Shown piece by piece: positions 61,200 through 64,000 of a stretch of 64,000 nt of DNA (its first letter is position 1; each line of letters opens with the position of its first letter). Both the position numbers and the translations under genes were made by a program. The notes beneath the pieces were generated by a model. The model ran no database searches. It was not told the DNA's origin and saw only the letters and a program-made list of their open reading frames with translations. This DNA comes from Dyadobacter frigoris (GTDB lineage: Bacteria > Bacteroidota > Bacteroidia > Cytophagales > Spirosomataceae), in assembly GCF_005280585.1 (NCBI RefSeq), contig NZ_SZVO01000023.1, forward strand, positions 1 through 64,000, written 5' to 3'.

Positions 61200-63677
61200 C
61201 TAACTTTTCTTCCTAACCTCAACAAAAACTGCACCCACAATTAATCCAACCAATAATAGAGAACTGATCAAGTCAATCGTTTTCCCTGTGGCCACCGAAA
61301 CAGGGTCAAATTTGAAGGTTATTGAATGTTTCCCGGCGGGAACCCGAAGTGCCCTCAGTACATAATCTGCACGCAGCATATCAGCAGGTTTGCCATCAAT
61401 CGTTACTTTCCATTCGTCGCGAACGTTGTAATATATTTCTGAGAAAATGGCCAGGCCTTCACTTTTTGAATTGCTTTCATAAATCAATTCATTGGGCTTA
61501 TAAGTGATCAGACTGATTTTATCTGTCGAATCTGCCTGAAGTGTTAATCCTTTTAATTTATCAGCAAAACGCTGGTCAATAATCGCCGTTTGTTTTGGTT
61601 TTAAAGAGTCCAGCGCAGCCATTTCAGCATCAGCATTTGGAACAATTTTGTATTCCCGAACAAACCATGCATGTCCGAAAGCATCAGGATTGGGTTGTAC
61701 AATTTGATTTCCCTGTTGGTCGACGCTTAAAATATATTTGGTATTCAGCATATTCAATATGCCCGGATTAGCATTCTGTTTTGCTATCTGATGCTCAAAC
61801 AATTCCTGATAACGTCTTAATTTGGCGCCATGATATCCACCTATCGATTTATGGAAATAGGAAGCATCGGCACTGTTAAAAGTACTTCTCGATACATCTA
61901 AAACTTTATAATCAGGATCGGTATCCGTCAGGATTTTCTCGTCTGCCGCACTTGGAGCAAGAGCCGCCAAAGATGCACTCTTACCAATGAAATCAGCATT
62001 GTTAAGGTAACGTTTGTCAATACCAAACATGTCAATGATCATCAGCAGAATCAAAATCGGATAAAGCAAAGCCGTTTTGATTTTATCTTTCGTCCAAAGC
62101 CAGATCAATCCTGCCGTTACCAGAATGAAAAATAAACTGCGGAAAGCATCACTGCGCATTAATCCGGCACGATCCTGTACAATTGCCGCTACTATTTGTT
62201 GTCCAAAAGCCGGATCCTTAGCCATCTGTGCGTAATCATTTGCTACTGCTGCGTCGCTGAGCCCCTGAAAACTAAAAAAGATAGTAGGCATCAAAGCCAA
62301 AATCAGTGAAAGTCCACCAGTAATACCTAAACTTATTAAAAAAGGACGCTGAAGATCTTTCCATAAAATCTCTTTTTTTGCGATTGTATTTAATGCCAGA
62401 ACGGCGACAAAAACCATCAAAAGCTGAACAAGCGCCAGTACCATCGTGACGGCCCTGAACTTGTTGAACATCGGAAAATAATCGAAAAACAGATTATTGA
62501 ATACTGCGAAATTCTTTCCCCAGGCCCAGAAAATATAAAGTACAATAACACCGGCCGCCCAGTTTTTTAGAGGACTTTTAACAATAAATAGTCCCAGAAT
62601 AAAAAGGAATAAAATAATTGCTCCGGCATAAACCGGCCCGCTTACAATAGGCTGATCTCCCCAGTATAAAGGTAATTGCTGAACAGCATTATTAGCAGTC
62701 GCTGCATCCAAACCTCTATTGACAAGTATTTTATAAGTTTCAGAAGTATTGGAAAGTGCTCCTGGACTTGAACCACCATAAGCATTCGGGATAAGGAACG
62801 TCAGCGTTTCTCCAATTCCGTAGCTATAAGAAAATGCATATTCCTTATCTAAGCCATCTTGTTTGTCATTCGTTTTTGCACCGTTGGAAACACTTAATTC
62901 AGGTTTGCCACGAATCGTTTCTTTGGTATAATCATAGGCATTCCAAAGTCTTGTAGTATGTGTTCCCACAGAAACGGTAGCTGCAAATGCAAGGCCTACG
63001 AGAATAAAAGCGAGTTTTTTGATCTGTCCGTTTTTCAGATAAGGCAAACTTTCAATGATGACCAGGACAATAATTCCAATGCCCAGATAATACGTTATCT
63101 GAACGTGATTGGCATAAAGTTCGAGCGATAAAAATATAGCTGTAACGGCAGCTCCTGCAAGCCAGTTTTTTCGAAATGCTAAAATTACCCCTGCCAGAAC
63201 GCCAGGAGCGTAATAAATAGCAAGCATTTTAGAAACGTGCCCTGCTTCAAGACTTACTAAATTCCAGGCTGCAAAGCCAAAAGCAATGGCACCAAAAGCT
63301 GAAAGCCAGATTCCCGCACCTGCAACCAGAAAAAGTATATAAGCGCTCACACATCCGATCAGGAAATAATTGGCTGGTGCGGGTAAGATTTTGTTAACAA
63401 TCTGTCCCATCTTTGTAGAAATGCTGGTCGGATAGTCGCCCGCAATCATATAAGCTGGCATCCCGGCGAACATGCTGTTGGTCCAGTTTGACCATTCCCC
63501 GGTTTTTTCATGGTAGGTTACTACTTCGCGGGCCGCGGCTTTTGCCTGTACATCATCATGCTGATTAAGTTTTTTGCCTTCCAGCACAGGAAATGCATAA
63601 ATTAATGACAAAACCATAAAACCTATCACCGCGAAAAAATGCGGCCGGATTTGTTGCCAGGAAAATAAATTTTTCAT
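61200..63677 (-). CDS. YfhO-like large multi-pass membrane protein
   Basis: An 825-residue protein with about 12-13 membrane helices in the first 560 residues and a soluble C-terminal domain of about 230 residues followed by a last helix (ISSLLLVGLIVGAVFVE). It fits the YfhO / GT-C-like bacterial membrane protein family. Features are LNQHDDVQAKAAAREVVTYH near the first loop, where catalytic acids often sit in GT-C proteins, SMFAGMPAYM, and late FSEIYYNVRDEWKVTIDG and LRVPAGKHSI. It probably transfers or modifies sugars at the periplasmic face. Substrate unknown. Confidence 0.82.
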   Translation of the reverse strand: MKNLFSWQQIRPHFFAVIGFMVLSLIYAFPVLEGKKLNQHDDVQAKAAAREVVTYHEKTGEWSNWTNSMFAGMPAYMIAGDYPTSISTKMGQIVNKILPAPANYFLIGCVSAYILFLVAGAGIWLSAFGAIAFGFAAWNLVSLEAGHVSKMLAIYYAPGVLAGVILAFRKNWLAGAAVTAIFLSLELYANHVQITYYLGIGIIVLVIIESLPYLKNGQIKKLAFILVGLAFAATVSVGTHTTRLWNAYDYTKETIRGKPELSVSNGAKTNDKQDGLDKEYAFSYSYGIGETLTFLIPNAYGGSSPGALSNTSETYKILVNRGLDAATANNAVQQLPLYWGDQPIVSGPVYAGAIILFLFILGLFIVKSPLKNWAAGVIVLYIFWAWGKNFAVFNNLFFDYFPMFNKFRAVTMVLALVQLLMVFVAVLALNTIAKKEILWKDLQRPFLISLGITGGLSLILALMPTIFFSFQGLSDAAVANDYAQMAKDPAFGQQIVAAIVQDRAGLMRSDAFRSLFFILVTAGLIWLWTKDKIKTALLYPILILLMIIDMFGIDKRYLNNADFIGKSASLAALAPSAADEKILTDTDPDYKVLDVSRSTFNSADASYFHKSIGGYHGAKLRRYQELFEHQIAKQNANPGILNMLNTKYILSVDQQGNQIVQPNPDAFGHAWFVREYKIVPNADAEMAALDSLKPKQTAIIDQRFADKLKGLTLQADSTDKISLITYKPNELIYESNSKSEGLAIFSEIYYNVRDEWKVTIDGKPADMLRADYVLRALRVPAGKHSITFKFDPVSVATGKTIDLISSLLLVGLIVGAVFVEVRKKS

Positions 63678-64000
63678 TTTGATAATAATAAGCCGACAGG
63701 TATTTGAAAATGTGATATTATAATGTCAATAATACGTACAAATATGACTTTTCTTTCATGATAGTCACAAAGAACATCTATTCTTGCACGTTAAATTTTT
63801 GTTAACAAGCGCAAATATAAAAGTATTGATATATGTTTGGGATGTAAAATCTGAATCTTGTTTTAGTATTTTTTTGATAGAATTCAGAAATAGGAAGTGA
63901 AATTTAAGAAAATACCCGATAAATTTGCAGAAATTGTGCCTTTAAGTTAAAAACACAACTGTATTCAGAATTGATTAGTAGTAACCCGATAGATAAATGA
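63678..64000. other. Upstream region of the YfhO-like gene, no further gene seen
   Basis: About 320 AT-rich bases to the window end. On the minus strand TATATTTG at 63812-63819 fits the TAnnTTTG promoter core, with about 135 bp of leader before the YfhO-like start. No reading frame, RNA gene or repeat was recognised. Confidence 0.4.

Noticed and set aside
1..64000. tRNA, prophage, complete insertion sequence or secondary-metabolite cluster
   Set aside because: No cloverleaf, integrase, transposase or phage structural gene was recognised. Multi-enzyme biosynthetic genes beyond the threonine and tyrosine steps were also not seen.

Overview
The window looks like chromosomal DNA of a member of the Bacteroidota, most likely a Cytophagales bacterium close to Dyadobacter/Spirosomataceae. 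The evidence is a SusC/SusD pair, a C-terminal type IX secretion sorting domain on a large carbohydrate-active protein, lipoproteins with Bacteroidota-style lipoboxes, single-domain CheY-like regulators, TAnnTTTG-like promoter elements, AT-rich intergenic DNA and many A/T-flanked perfect hairpins between genes. The genus is inferred from overall resemblance and was not tested.

Layout. 1-790: the tail of an rRNA operon with one intact 5S rRNA and three decayed 5S copies carrying GC-rich inserts. 0.8-8.3 kb: an HGSNAT-like membrane acyltransferase, an alpha/beta hydrolase, YjbQ, and a 1527-residue secreted glycosidase with five CBM6-like modules. 8.5-16.2 kb: copper-storage-like Cys-rich protein, ASCH-like protein, response regulator, macrodomain protein, MFS exporter, secreted esterase, and a DUF898 / M48 peptidase / SHOCT gene set. 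16.3-19.7 kb: two ferritin-like-fold stress-type proteins (DUF2383 and DUF4142) sharing a promoter element, an LpxR-like lipid A deacylase, and a response regulator whose end overlaps a truncated topoisomerase IB. 19.8-28.8 kb: sulfatase, FAD oxidoreductase and a formylglycine-generating enzyme, then RBBP9-like hydrolase, YceI, GH130 and GH43-like secreted proteins and a DUF4136 lipoprotein. 29-37 kb: an RND efflux pump fused to its periplasmic adaptor, TolC partner, and a divergent OmpR-type two-component system. 37-48.4 kb: higBA toxin-antitoxin, a thioredoxin-fold protein without CxxC, a large FAD/Fe-S dehydrogenase, a beta-barrel protein, and SusD/SusC. 48.4-53.6 kb: a threonine operon thrA - MNT - HEPN - thrB, followed by an IscA-type protein. 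53.9-64 kb: sugar nucleotidyltransferase, SGNH hydrolase, modABC, a 224-bp palindromic repeat element, a PLP aminotransferase with tyrA, a Uma2 nuclease and a YfhO-like membrane protein.

How genes work together. The sulfatase and FGE form a substrate/maturase pair in the cell envelope. The two-component system probably controls the divergent efflux operon and itself through 11-bp-phased direct repeats seen on both strands of the shared intergenic region. The HEPN/MNT pair is translationally overlapped with thrB, so a putative toxin-antitoxin module sits inside a biosynthetic operon. No CRISPR array, tRNA, complete insertion sequence or prophage was seen.
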